From Candidatus Planktophila sp. (GTDB taxonomy: Bacteria; Actinomycetota; Actinomycetes; Nanopelagicales; Nanopelagicaceae), in NCBI GenBank assembly GCA_003569185.1, contig BGOJ01000002.1:1-64000 (forward strand): a DNA stretch of 64,000 nt, given 5' to 3'. Below the pieces are notes generated by a model. It worked only from the letters and a program-made list of their open reading frames with translations. It did no database searches and was not told the DNA's origin. Made by a program: the position numbers and the translations under genes. Positions 44,012-53,301 of this stretch are shown here, piece after piece (positions within the stretch are counted from its first letter, which is position 1; each line of letters starts with the position of its first letter).

Positions 44012-45406
44012 TTGCTACACGCAGCGATTGATTTAGGTGGCTCATCAGGTCGGGTAACCGTTGGTGAGTTAGTTGATCAAAAAATAGTTTTAACTGAACT
44101 GCACCGATTTAAACATGAGCCAATTCAAAATAATTATGGCTTGTTTGGGATTGGCAATTTATCTTAGAGCAGATAAAAATCGGACTTAATAAAGCTGTTG
44201 AGTTAGGTCAGGTGGCAACTGTTGGTGTGGATAGTTGGGCGGTTGATTATGGATTAATTGATCAAAAGGGTGAGCTCCTAGCCCCGCCCCATTGCTACCG
44301 AGACGGTCGAACCGATGGGGTAATGGCAAAGCTTAAAAATGAGTTAGGTGTTGATTACATCTATAGTAAAACTGGCATTCAATTTATCTTCTTCAACACC
44401 ATGTATCAATTATTTGTGGAGAAAAACTCACCGATCTATAAAGGTGCCGATAAGTTTTTAATGGTGCCAGATCTAATTAACTACCTACTTTGTGGCTCAA
44501 TTAGTACTGAGATCACAACGCCTCCACCACCCAATTACTTAATGTTCACACCCAGGATTGGGATTGGGAGTTGATTGAAAAACTTGGAATCAAGAAGAGC
44601 TTATTTGCCAAGATAAATAAGCCAGGTGTGCAGGTGGGTGAGATTAAAGGACATGGAAAATTAGATGCAATCAAGGTGATCTCAGTTGGCTCTCATGACA
44701 CAGCAAGTGCGGTTGCTGGCGCCCCACTTGGTGAGGATGGCTTAACTGCATATATCTCAAGTGGCACCTGGTCCTTAGTAGGGCTGGAGTTAACAAAGCC
44801 AGTTACTAATAAAAAAGCATGGAATTTAATATCACCAATGAGATGGGTGTTGATGATCGGATTAGATTTATTAAAAATGTTGCAGGCATGTGGTTGTTAG
44901 AGGAGTCCTTGGATTACTGGGCAAGTAAGGGTGAGCATTACACCGCAGCGGAGTTAGCAAAGGCGGCAGCAGAGCTGCCAAGGGGAGCGGTAATTGATGC
45001 CAATGATCCAATCTTTGAAAAGCCAGGGGCTATGCCAGAGCGGATTGCGATGCTCTGTGAAAAAAGTAATCAACAGGTTCCCCAATCTGCAGCAGGATAT
45101 GCCAGATGCATATTTGATTCATTAGCCGATGCCTATGTGAAGGTATTGGCGCAATTACAAAGCGCAGCTGATATAAAGATAAATGCAATAAATATTGTGG
45201 GCGGTGGTAGTGCTAATCGATTGTTAAATCAATTAACCGCAGATGCAACTGGCCTTCCTGTTTATGCCGGCCCATCTGAGGCAACAGTGCTTGGAAGTAT
45301 TATGGTGCAGATGCAATCTGTTGGATTGATTAAATCTTTATCTCAAGGAAGAGTGATAATTAAAAACTCAATTACCCAAGAGGTATTTAAACCAACAAAA
45401 GATTAG
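44012..45406 (+). pseudogene. rhaB: Rhamnulokinase, frameshifted
   Basis: It starts with TTG at 44012 (LHAAIDLGGSSGRVTVGEL) behind AGGAAAA. Three single-base breaks follow: near 44146 (TTTGGG, one base missing), near 44517 (one A missing) and in the A6 run near 44811-44816. Between them the RhaB pattern is clear: VDSWAVDYGLID, YRDGRTDGVM, QDWDWELIEK, SHDTASAVAGAPL, SSGTWSLVGLEL and NIVGGGSANRLLNQLTAD. The repaired protein is about 465 residues. It phosphorylates L-rhamnulose, completing rhaM-rhaI-rhaB-rhaD. Its stop abuts the lexA stop on the other strand. Confidence 0.83.
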
Positions 45407-46068
45407 TTAAACGCTGCGAAGAACAGCGGTCACCTTACCCAGAATTTGGGCATCATCTGCTGGGATTGGTGTGAAATCATCATTTGCTGGCAGTAACCAG
45501 AAGTGGCCATCTTTTTTCGACCAGGTTTTAACAGTTGCCTCACCATCAATCATCGCTGCCACAATCTCACCCTTTTCCGCACTCTTTTGGAGCGGATCAC
45601 AACATAATCACCATCACAGATAGCAAGATCAATCATGGAATCACCCTTAACCTGCAACATAAATAACTCACCCTTACCAACCAGTGATTCTGGAAGAGGT
45701 AGCACCTCTTCAACTATTTGCTCTGCCAAAATTGGATTACCAGCTGCGATCTTTCCAACCAATGGAATCAGGCGGGTCTTATCTTGGGGTGCTGCCCCGC
45801 CATCCTCACCTGGCAGGGTGATCTCAATGGCCCGTCCGCGGGAGGCATCCCGGCGGATCCAACCCTTCTCCTCAAGAATTTGCAGTTGGTAGGTGACGGA
45901 TGCGGTGGAGGATAGGCCGGCTTTTTGGCCAATCTCACGCATAGAGGGTGGGTAACCCTGATCCTCAACTGCTTTTTTAATTACCGACAAAATCTTTAGC
46001 TGGCGTGGGGTCAAGCCATTGTCATCTGCTGGACCATCAGGCAGCTCACTTACCTTCTTTTTAGCCAT
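45407..46068 (-). CDS. lexA: LexA repressor/protease (one frameshift)
   Basis: N-terminal helix-turn-helix [19 protein letters not shown], cleavage site IAAGNP (Ala-Gly), catalytic Ser in [11 protein letters not shown]. The frame breaks near 45588; after adding one base the protein continues [20 protein letters not shown]..., with the catalytic Lys in EATVKTW, and ends [12 protein letters not shown] at 45407. Repaired length is about 220 residues, usual for actinobacteria. It represses SOS genes until RecA promotes self-cleavage. As the break would remove the catalytic lysine, sequencing error is the likeliest cause. Two SOS boxes lie in the gap to the LysM gene. Confidence 0.9.
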
Positions 46069-46098
46069 AAATAAAGGTTAGCAGGGGGATGAAAAAAA

Positions 46099-46114
46099 TC
46101 AAACATATGTTCGA
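46099..46114. promoter_or_regulatory. SOS (LexA) box proximal to lexA
   Basis: TCAAACATATGTTCGA matches the Gram-positive/actinobacterial consensus TCGAACNNNNGTTCGA at all but one specified base. It lies 31 bases before the lexA start, suited to autoregulation. Confidence 0.8.
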
Positions 46115-46156
46115 TTTAAAGTAGACAATGTCAGTGGGGTAGTGTTTAATACTCTA

Positions 46157-46172
46157 TAGAACAGATGTTCGA
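46157..46172. promoter_or_regulatory. SOS (LexA) box proximal to the LysM gene
   Basis: TAGAACAGATGTTCGA matches the consensus TCGAACNNNNGTTCGA at all but one specified base. It lies 35 bases before the LysM protein start; a lone half-site TCGAAC follows at 46179-46184. Confidence 0.82.
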
Positions 46173-46206
46173 ATCCCCTCGAACACTGTTATCTTAGGAG
46201 TAATAA

Positions 46207-46506
46207 ATGAAGGCAAGACAGGCCAAGCGATTGGCAAGAACCGTTTCAACCATATCCTTATTAGTAGTAATTGGCGCTGGTTTTAGCTCCATCTCATCAG
46301 CTAGTGAAAAGGGTGCCAATCAAGGTGATGTGAAGAGTAAGTATGTTCAAGTTGTTGTGACCCCTGGTGAGAGCCTTTGGTCGATCGCAGCCCTAGTAGC
46401 AGGTGAGGGTGATATCGCTTCAGTGGTATCTGAGATCGTGGAGGTCAATCAGCTTAAAAGCGCTGATGTGGCAGCGGGCAGTAAGTTGCTAGTTCCAGTT
46501 TTATAA
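46207..46506 (+). CDS. LysM-domain membrane protein, probable SOS cell-division inhibitor (YneA/DivS/ChiZ-like)
   Basis: A 99-residue protein: a basic start, one hydrophobic segment (residues 12-30) and a C-terminal LysM domain (VVVTPGESLWSIAALVAG ... LLVPVL). Its place beside lexA with an SOS box matches YneA (Bacillus), DivS (Corynebacterium) and Rv2719c/ChiZ (Mycobacterium), which delay division during DNA damage. It anchors in the membrane with LysM outside, binding peptidoglycan. AGGAG is well placed before the ATG. The division role is from context and family. Confidence 0.82.
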   Translation: MKARQAKRLARTVSTISLLVVIGAGFSSISSASEKGANQGDVKSKYVQVVVTPGESLWSIAALVAGEGDIASVVSEIVEVNQLKSADVAAGSKLLVPVL

Positions 46507-46704
46507 CCCACCCAAGCCCTGCTTGTGCGGGTGAGGGAGAAAAAGATTTGCTAAACACGCCGACTCAGGTGCTTTTAAACCCTAAAGCGCGGGTCTATGG
46601 TTCACCCAACATATAGGGGTAATTACGCTTATGGCTTCCATAAGTAGTGGTTTTCCGCTAGTGTGCTCTTCCCCCACTTAGCTAGCAAAAAGGAGAATCA
46701 GCCC

Positions 46705-47199
46705 GTGATCTGTCCATTCTGTCGCTTTGAAGACTCCAGAGTGATTGATTCACGTCCGACTGATGAGGGTAATCAGATCCGCAGAAGGCGCGAGTGCACC
46801 AGCTGTGGCAAACGGTTTAATACCGCTGAGAGCTCCATTCTTCTAATCATCAAACGATCAGGTGCTACTGAGCCCTTCTCTCGCGAGAAGGTAATCAATG
46901 GTGTGCGCAAGGCATGCCAGGGCAGACCAGTTAATGATGATGATCTAGCACTGCTTGCCCAACGGGTTGAAGAGTTTCTTCGCTCCGATGGTGTGGCAGA
47001 GGTTGAGGCCCAAGAGGTTGGAATGGCAGTACTTGCGCCACTCCGAGAACTGGATGAGGTCGCCTACCTACGATATGCCTCGGTATACCGTAGTTTTTCC
47101 TCCCTAGAAGATTTTGAAGGTGAGATCGCACTTCTCCGTGCCGAACCTTCCAGAAATTCAAAAGCTTTAAAAGTTTCCCAACCAGCAAGAGTTAATTAA
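46705..47199 (+). CDS. nrdR: Transcriptional repressor NrdR
   Basis: The GTG start at 46705 is chosen because the family begins directly at the zinc ribbon (MICPFC) and AAGGAG lies about 10 bases upstream; the open frame reaches back to 46663 without support. The zinc ribbon has CPFC and CTSCGKRF; the ATP-cone follows ([24 protein letters not shown], as two parts). About 164 residues. It binds ATP/dATP and represses ribonucleotide reductase genes; the reductase gene nrdJ is next. Confidence 0.94.
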   Translation: MICPFCRFEDSRVIDSRPTDEGNQIRRRRECTSCGKRFNTAESSILLIIKRSGATEPFSREKVINGVRKACQGRPVNDDDLALLAQRVEEFLRSDGVAEVEAQEVGMAVLAPLRELDEVAYLRYASVYRSFSSLEDFEGEIALLRAEPSRNSKALKVSQPARVN

Positions 47200-47203
47200 G
47201 TAA

Positions 47204-47321
47204 CCCCTTAAGTAGATAAGAAGTAGAGATAAGTAGCGCGAAGAGATAAGTAGAAAAAGATTTGCACCAAAGAAGAAAATGTAAGAAAACCAAAAGAGAT
47301 TTTAAACAACTAGTTAAGGGG
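47204..47321 (+). promoter_or_regulatory. nrdJ leader: GATAAG repeats and inverted repeat covering the Shine-Dalgarno
   Basis: CCCCTTAA (47204-47211) is the exact complement of TTAAGGGG (47314-47321), which holds the nrdJ Shine-Dalgarno about 8 bases before its ATG. Between them GATAAG[AT]AG or the like occurs three times (47215, 47228 and 47245). The mRNA could fold so as to hide the ribosome site. I did not find a B12 riboswitch core. Confidence 0.4.
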
Positions 47322-47329
47322 ATATGTAA

Positions 47330-50141
47330 ATGTCAATTGTGAATAAGCCAGCAGCGGCAAAGACCGGCACTGGAAAAGGTCTTACCATCGAACGTATCTA
47401 CACCACCGCTGGAGTTCACCCATATGACACAGTTAAGTGGGAAAGGCGTGATGTTGTTCAGACCAACTGGAAATCTGGTGAGGTTATCTTTGAACAAAAA
47501 GGTGTTGAGTACCCAGAGTTTTGGTCAGTAAATGCCTCCACCATTGTTACCACCAAATACTTCCGTGGCGCAGTCGGAGCAGAAAATCGTGAGTGGTCAC
47601 TAAAGCAGGTAATTGATCGCGTAGTTTTAACATATACAAAAGCTGGAAAAGAGAATGGCTACTTTGCCACCCCAGCCGATGCTGAAATTTTTGAACATGA
47701 ATTAACCCATATGTTGATGCACCAAATCTTTTCCTACAACTCACCAGTTTGGTTTAACGTGGGAACAAATGCACCACAGCAGGTATCAGCATGTTTCATC
47801 CTCTCAGTTGATGACACGATGGAATCAATTCTTAATTGGTATAAAGAAGAGGGCTTTATCTTCAAAGGTGGATCAGGTGCTGGGCTTAATCTTTCAAGAA
47901 TTCGCTCATCAAAGGAGCTTTTAAAATCAGGTGGAACCGCCTCTGGCCCAGTTTCATTTATGAGAGGTGCTGATTCATCAGCTGGCACAATCAAATCAGG
48001 TGGTGCCACCCGTCGAGCTGCCAAGATGGTTGTTTTAGATGTTGATCATCCAGATATCGAAGAGTTTATTGAGACCAAGGTTCGCGAAGAGGACAAGATC
48101 CGCGCCCTACGGGATGCTGGCTTTGATATGGATTTGGGTGGCAAAGATATTGTCTCTGTTCAATATCAAAATGCTAATAACTCAGTTCGAGTTTCCGATG
48201 CCTTCATGCGAGCTTATGAAAAGGGTGAGTCATTTGGTTTGACTGCTCGTTCAACTGGTGAGGTTGTTGAATCAGTAGATGCTAAACAATTATTTAGAAA
48301 GATGGCAGAGGCAGCTTGGGCATGTGCTGATCCTGGCATTCAATATGATGACACGATTAATGAGTGGCACACCAACCCAGAGACTGGCCGGATCAATGCA
48401 TCCAATCCATGCTCTGAGTACATGTCACTAGATAACTCATCATGTAACTTGGCATCTTTGAACTTAATGAAGTTCTTAAAAGCTGATGGTTCATTTGATG
48501 TTAAAAACTTTGTGAAGGTAACTGAGTTAGTAATTACCTCAATGGATATCTCAATCTGTTTCGCAGATTTCCCAACTCAAGCCATTGGTCAGACCACAAG
48601 AGATTTCCGCCAATTAGGAATTGGCTATGCAAACCTTGGTGCACTACTTATGGCATCAGGACTTGCATATGACTCAGATGGTGGCCGTGCCCTTAGCTGG
48701 TGCGATCACATCTTTGTTAACTGGTGTCTCATACCGACGAAGTGCGGAATTGGCCGGAATTGTTGGTGCATACAACGGTTATGCCAGAAATGCTGCCCCA
48801 CACACCAAGGTAATGCGCAAGCACCAAAATGCAACTGAGTCAGCTAAATCAGTTTCAACCTTGGATAAAGATGTTTGGAGTGAGGCCATTAAGCAATGGT
48901 CAACTGGAAACACAATTGGTGAGAAAAATGGCTGGCGCAATGCGCAAGCCTCCGTTCTAGCACCAACTGGCACCATCGGTTTGATGATGGATTGCGATAC
49001 AACAGGTATTGAGCCAGATCTTGCGCTAGTTAAGTTTAAGAAGATGGTTGGCGGGGGTTCAATGCAGATTGTGAACCAGACTGTGCCACTTGCACTTAAA
49101 AAACTTGGCTACACCGATGAAACAATTGAAGCAATTGTTGAGTACATCGCTGAGAATGGAAATGTAATTGATGCCCCAGGATTAAAGAGTGAGCATTACT
49201 CAGTCTTTGATTGCGCAATGGGAGTTAGATCAATTAGCGCAATGGGCCATGTTCACATGATGGCAGCATGTCAGCCATTCCTATCTGGTGCGATCTCAAA
49301 GACAGTTAACCTGCCAGCCGATGCCACAGTGGCTGAGATCGAAGAGGTTTACTACCAAGGTTGGAAGCTAGGACTGAAAGCACTTGCGGTCTATCGTGAT
49401 AATTGCAAGGTTGGTCAACCGCTATCTGATTCAAAGGGTAAAAAAGATGAGGCGGTATCAACTGAGGTTGCACACAACGCGGTAAGAAAGCGTTTACCAA
49501 AGACACGTCCTGCTCAAACCACATCATTTGCAGTGGGCGGCGCCGAAGGTTATATGACCAGTGGTGCATACGCAGATGGCTCACTTGCTGAAGTTTTCCT
49601 AAAGCTTGGCAAGCAGGGTTCAACACTTGCCGGTGTAATGGATGCCTTCTCAATTGCAGTATCAATTGGATTGCAATATGGCGTTCCACTAGAGACCTTT
49701 GTGGAGAAGTTTGCTAACCAAAGATTTGAACCAGCTGGTATGACAGATGATGCTGATATCAGAATGGCGCAATCGGTAATGGATTACATCTTCCGACGTC
49801 TTGCCCTTGATTACCTACCATTTGAGTCACGATCTGCTCTTGGTATTCACTCAGCGGCGGAGCGCGCTCGCGCACTGGAAAGTGGTGAGTACACAGCTGA
49901 TGAAAAACCAGTTGCTCAAGTAACAGCTCCAGTGAAAAAAAGTGAGAGCAAAAAACAAGAGGTAAAGATTGAGAAGGCGCCAGTTGATAATTCAACTGTT
50001 GGCTCATCAATGGAGTTGTTTGAGAAGATGGCCGGGGTTAAATCTGATGCACCACTTTGTATGACATGTGGCGTGAAGATGAGAATGGCTGGCTCATGCT
50101 TCGTCTGTGAAGGTTGCGGAAACACCTCAGGTTGCTCCTGA
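47330..50141 (+). CDS. nrdJ: Class II (adenosylcobalamin-dependent) ribonucleotide reductase (one frameshift)
   Basis: Long catalytic chain: SPVWFNVGTN, ACFILSVDD, GGSGAGLNLSRIRSSKE, NASNPCSEYMSLDNSSCNLASLNL (split), and PTGTIGLMMDCDTTGIEPD. The C-terminus has a TSCPD-type domain and a zinc ribbon (CMTCGVKMRMAGSCFVCEGC). It lacks an NrdA-type radical tyrosine partner. The frame changes near 48694 (one extra A in CTTAGCT); the correct text reads GGRALAGAITSLLTG. Repaired length is about 937 residues, normal for actinobacterial NrdJ. It makes deoxyribonucleotides and needs B12. As no other reductase is here, the break is most likely a sequence error. Confidence 0.93.
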
Positions 50142-50157
50142 TAAGAAAATTAAATCT

Positions 50158-50195
50158 AAAGGGCTCGCAGGTAAAACTGCGGGCCCTTTGTTTTT
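50158..50195 (+). terminator. Intrinsic terminator after nrdJ
   Basis: AAAGGGCTCGCAG (50158-50170) pairs with CTGCGGGCCCTTT (50177-50189) through one G-T wobble, with a 6-base loop and a following GTTTTT. It ends the nrdR-nrdJ unit. Confidence 0.93.
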
Positions 50196-50213
50196 ATCAA
50201 ATAATCTGCCCTA

Positions 50214-52244
50214 GTGAGTGAGTATTCAAAAAAAGTAAGAAGTGCGCTAGATGCAGCTGTTACTGCAATTGGTGGCTCACCCCGGGATGGCCAGATTGAG
50301 ATGGCGGAGGCGGTTGCAAATGCCTTATCTGATCGGCATCACCTATTAGTTCAAGCGGGCACTGGCACTGGCAAGTCACTTGCTTATTTAGTTCCAGCAC
50401 TTGTCCATGGCAAAAAAGTATTGGTAGCAACCGCCACCTTGGCATTGCAGCGGCAATTGGTTGAACGAGATTTACCAAAGATAAAGGCAGCTTTAGATAA
50501 AGAGTTAAAACGAGATATCTCATTTGCAATCTATAAAGGCGTTGGTAATTACATCTGCTTGCAAAAAATGAATAACGCACCAAATGATCCAGAGGCCCAA
50601 GCTGTTCTTGAGGTTTCATCCCTTGAAGGTGATGCCAAAAGATTAAGAGCGTGGGCGCAATCTGCTGGTGCATCAGGGGATAGAGATGACGCACCTGATG
50701 TTGATAGAAGAGTTTGGTCGGCAAACTCTGTTTCTGGCCGTGAGTGCATGGGAGCAGATGAGTGTCCATCTGGTTCAAAATGTTTTGCTGCCCTTGCAAA
50801 AGCAAAGGCACAAACTGCAGATATTGTGGTTACCAACCACACCTTGCTAGCAATTGAGATTGTTGATTCACATCCAATACTGCCTGAGCGAGATGCCATT
50901 GTTTTAGATGAAGCACATGAGTTTATGGATCGCACCACCCAGGCGGTGACGGAGGAGATAACCGCAGCCAGGGTTTCGCGAGCTGCAAATATGGCAAGAA
51001 AACATATGCCAGGAAAGGCAGGGGATGCTTTATTTAAAGCAAGTGAAAAATTTGCTAAAGCATTAGGTCAGTACGCAGATGATTTAAAAGCAGATCCAAC
51101 TCGTGCTGGCCGATTAGATAAATTACCTTCCGTCTTAGAAGCACCACTTCGAGCTGTTAAGGAGGGTGTGGCAGCAATTACCGCTTTAATCTCAGCTGAT
51201 GCGCAGATAATTGATCCAAACTCAATGGCAGAGCGAGCTCGGGTAAAGGGTGCGCTAAATGAGATTAGTCAGACGGCCAGTAAATTATTAAAGCCAGGTC
51301 ATACCCATGTGCTTTGGTTTGAACCAACCTACTCAACCTTGTATTTAGCACCGCTGGCAGTCTCTGATGTGTTGCGGGGGAATTTATTAACCCAAACACC
51401 GGTAATTGCAACTAGTGCAACTCTGACGGTTGGTAAATCATTTGATGCAATTGCAAAAAATATTGGCTTTGTAATTGGTAGCAAAAATGAGGCAGAGGAT
51501 GAGGCGGATGAGGATGAGGATAATTTAAAGAAAAAAGGTGGAATGGATCCAGCAAATCTGCAGATATTAGATGTTGGTTCACCCTTTGATTTTGCTAATC
51601 AAGGAATGCTTTATCTGCCAAAGGATTTACCAGAGCCAGGCCGGGATGGTCCATCAAAGGAGGCGTTAACTGAGTTAGGTGAGTTAATCCAAGCAGCGGG
51701 GGGCAGAACGTTGGCTTTGTTCTCCTCTTGGCGGGGAGTTGAAGCAGCCGATGAACATTTGCGAGATGTCTTAGCTGAGTTAAAACTTCCAATCATTACC
51801 CAACGCAGAGGTGATTCAGTTGGGCCACTAGTAGATAAGTTTGCAAAGGATGAAAAATCTATTTTGCTTGGCACTATTTCTTTGTGGCAGGGAATTGATG
51901 TGCCAGGGCCAGCCTGCACATTAGTTGTAATCGATCGCATTCCATTTCCACGTCCTGATGAACCAGTTTTATCTGCCAGAGCAGCCGAAGCTGATGCAGC
52001 CGGTGGCTCAGGTTTTATGCAGATCTCACTTCCCAGGGCAGCACTTCTGCTTGCTCAAGGAACCGGGCGATTAATTAGATCCTTAGATGATCGCGGTGTG
52101 GTGGCAATATTAGATTCTCGAATTGTTAATAAAAGATATGGCTCAATACTTTTAAACTCAATGCCACCTTTTTGGCGAACTAGTGATGGCGCAGTTATTA
52201 AAGAGGCGCTACGTAGATTAGATGCGCAGTACTTAGGTAATTAA
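50214..52244 (+). CDS. dinG: DinG-type ATP-dependent DNA helicase
   Basis: A 676-residue XPD-like helicase starting with GTG. Motif I QAGTGTGKSLAYL, the iron-sulphur cysteines (NYICLQ and then SGRECMGADECPSGSKC), motif II VLDEAHEF (DEAH), motif III TSATL, motif V/VI LGTISLWQGIDVPG and QGTGRLIRS are all present. It unwinds DNA with 5'-3' polarity by family knowledge. An acidic insert (EAEDEADEDEDN) near residue 425 is unusual. The end overlaps the Nudix gene tail by 4 bases. Confidence 0.92.
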   Translation: MSEYSKKVRSALDAAVTAIGGSPRDGQIEMAEAVANALSDRHHLLVQAGTGTGKSLAYLVPALVHGKKVLVATATLALQRQLVERDLPKIKAALDKELKRDISFAIYKGVGNYICLQKMNNAPNDPEAQAVLEVSSLEGDAKRLRAWAQSAGASGDRDDAPDVDRRVWSANSVSGRECMGADECPSGSKCFAALAKAKAQTADIVVTNHTLLAIEIVDSHPILPERDAIVLDEAHEFMDRTTQAVTEEITAARVSRAANMARKHMPGKAGDALFKASEKFAKALGQYADDLKADPTRAGRLDKLPSVLEAPLRAVKEGVAAITALISADAQIIDPNSMAERARVKGALNEISQTASKLLKPGHTHVLWFEPTYSTLYLAPLAVSDVLRGNLLTQTPVIATSATLTVGKSFDAIAKNIGFVIGSKNEAEDEADEDEDNLKKKGGMDPANLQILDVGSPFDFANQGMLYLPKDLPEPGRDGPSKEALTELGELIQAAGGRTLALFSSWRGVEAADEHLRDVLAELKLPIITQRRGDSVGPLVDKFAKDEKSILLGTISLWQGIDVPGPACTLVVIDRIPFPRPDEPVLSARAAEADAAGGSGFMQISLPRAALLLAQGTGRLIRSLDDRGVVAILDSRIVNKRYGSILLNSMPPFWRTSDGAVIKEALRRLDAQYLGN

Positions 52245-52711
52245 GCTTTTAATTTAGCTAATAATTGCGGCCAGGTATTGGCAAAGCTTGGGTGCAAACT
52301 TTTATTTGCAACCTGATCAATCTCAACCCAGGCGACCTCCTTGGATTCATCATTTGCCTCATGGGCAACTAAATCATCATGTGCTTGCGCAATTACGGTG
52401 TGATATGCCCACACGCCATGATCATCGGTAAAAATCTCACCAGCACTTAATTGATCCCCTCTTATGCCAACCTCTTCATGCGCCTCTCTAATTGCCGCTT
52501 CAACTGGGCTTTCATGTGAGTCACGTGCCCCACCTGGAATACCCCAGGTATCACCATTGTGAACCCAGGGTGCACGGTGTTGCATCAAAATTGTTTTTCC
52601 TCGTACTAAAAGTAATCCGGCTGCGCCATGTAAGCCCCAATGTTTACCACCACAATCACACTCAATCCATCCATCGCCATCACGGTGTGCCATAAGAGAA
52701 GTTTTACACAC
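52241..52711 (-). CDS. Nudix hydrolase
   Basis: A 156-residue protein with a complete Nudix box: GGARDSHESPVEAAIREAHEEVGI in two pieces fits GX5EX7REUXEEXGU. The N-terminal CDCGGKHWGLHGAAGLLL is typical of an actinobacterial subgroup. It hydrolyses a nucleoside diphosphate derivative; the substrate is unknown. Confidence 0.92.
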   Translation of the reverse strand: MCKTSLMAHRDGDGWIECDCGGKHWGLHGAAGLLLVRGKTILMQHRAPWVHNGDTWGIPGGARDSHESPVEAAIREAHEEVGIRGDQLSAGEIFTDDHGVWAYHTVIAQAHDDLVAHEANDESKEVAWVEIDQVANKSLHPSFANTWPQLLAKLKA

Positions 52712-52779
52712 AATCTCTTAATTCACAGCCAACAGTTTTTTCCAAGCAGAGCAATAGAGTAAATACCTATCTTTAGCCA

Positions 52780-53301
52780 ATGCTTAAGATTAAAAAATTA
52801 ATGTTGGTTTTAATTCTGCCACTTTTACTAACAAGTTGCGCCCGGGCGCAGGGGGCGTTAGCACCAACTGGGGTAGCAGGTGGTGGTGAAGGATATGTAC
52901 CAATTGAACAGGGCAGAGGGCAATACCTGCCAGATGTACTGCCCGCCTCCCTTGAGCCAATAATTAATTATGTTGATGGGCTAAATCTGGCTTTAACTGG
53001 TGAGTTTTTATATCTGCGATCAAGTGCAATTTCAAGCTGTGGCTGCCTTGCGATTGCAAATAGATTAGAGAGTTTATTTAAATCAGCCTCATTAATTGGT
53101 GGCCATTATGAGTTAAAAAGTATTAAGTTAGAAAAGGATGGAGCTAATCAAAAAAGCTTTTTAGTTGTGGTGGATCGAAGTGATATTAGAAAGATAGATA
53201 AGGCAAATCATCAATCAATACTTTGGAGTGCCTCCACCATTAAAAATACCTTTATTGTTAAACGAGTTGGTGGAGTGTGGTTATTAAGCGATACCAAGTA
53301 A
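52780..53301 (+). CDS. DUF6318-like lipoprotein
   Basis: A 173-residue secreted lipoprotein: basic start, hydrophobic core and lipobox LLTSC (Cys19). The mature part fits the actinobacterial DUF6318 pattern: NYVDGLNLALTGEFLYLRS, a CGC cysteine pair (SSCGCLAIAN) and GGHYELKSIKLEKD. Function unknown. It overlaps the next gene by 25 bases, so they are expressed together. Confidence 0.72.
   Translation: MLKIKKLMLVLILPLLLTSCARAQGALAPTGVAGGGEGYVPIEQGRGQYLPDVLPASLEPIINYVDGLNLALTGEFLYLRSSAISSCGCLAIANRLESLFKSASLIGGHYELKSIKLEKDGANQKSFLVVVDRSDIRKIDKANHQSILWSASTIKNTFIVKRVGGVWLLSDTK

Noticed and set aside
41965-45406. Programmed frameshifting in rhaD and rhaB
   Set aside because: There are seven breaks of different kinds without slippery heptamers or conserved downstream structure, and intact relatives are read in one frame by family knowledge.
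46585-46630. NrdR box before nrdR (ACCCAACATATAGGGG)
   Set aside because: It resembles the consensus only loosely, and the second box usually found about 30 bases away was not seen.
47200-47329. Cobalamin riboswitch before nrdJ
   Set aside because: I looked for the B12-box and the conserved core and found neither; the leader is too short and AG-rich.
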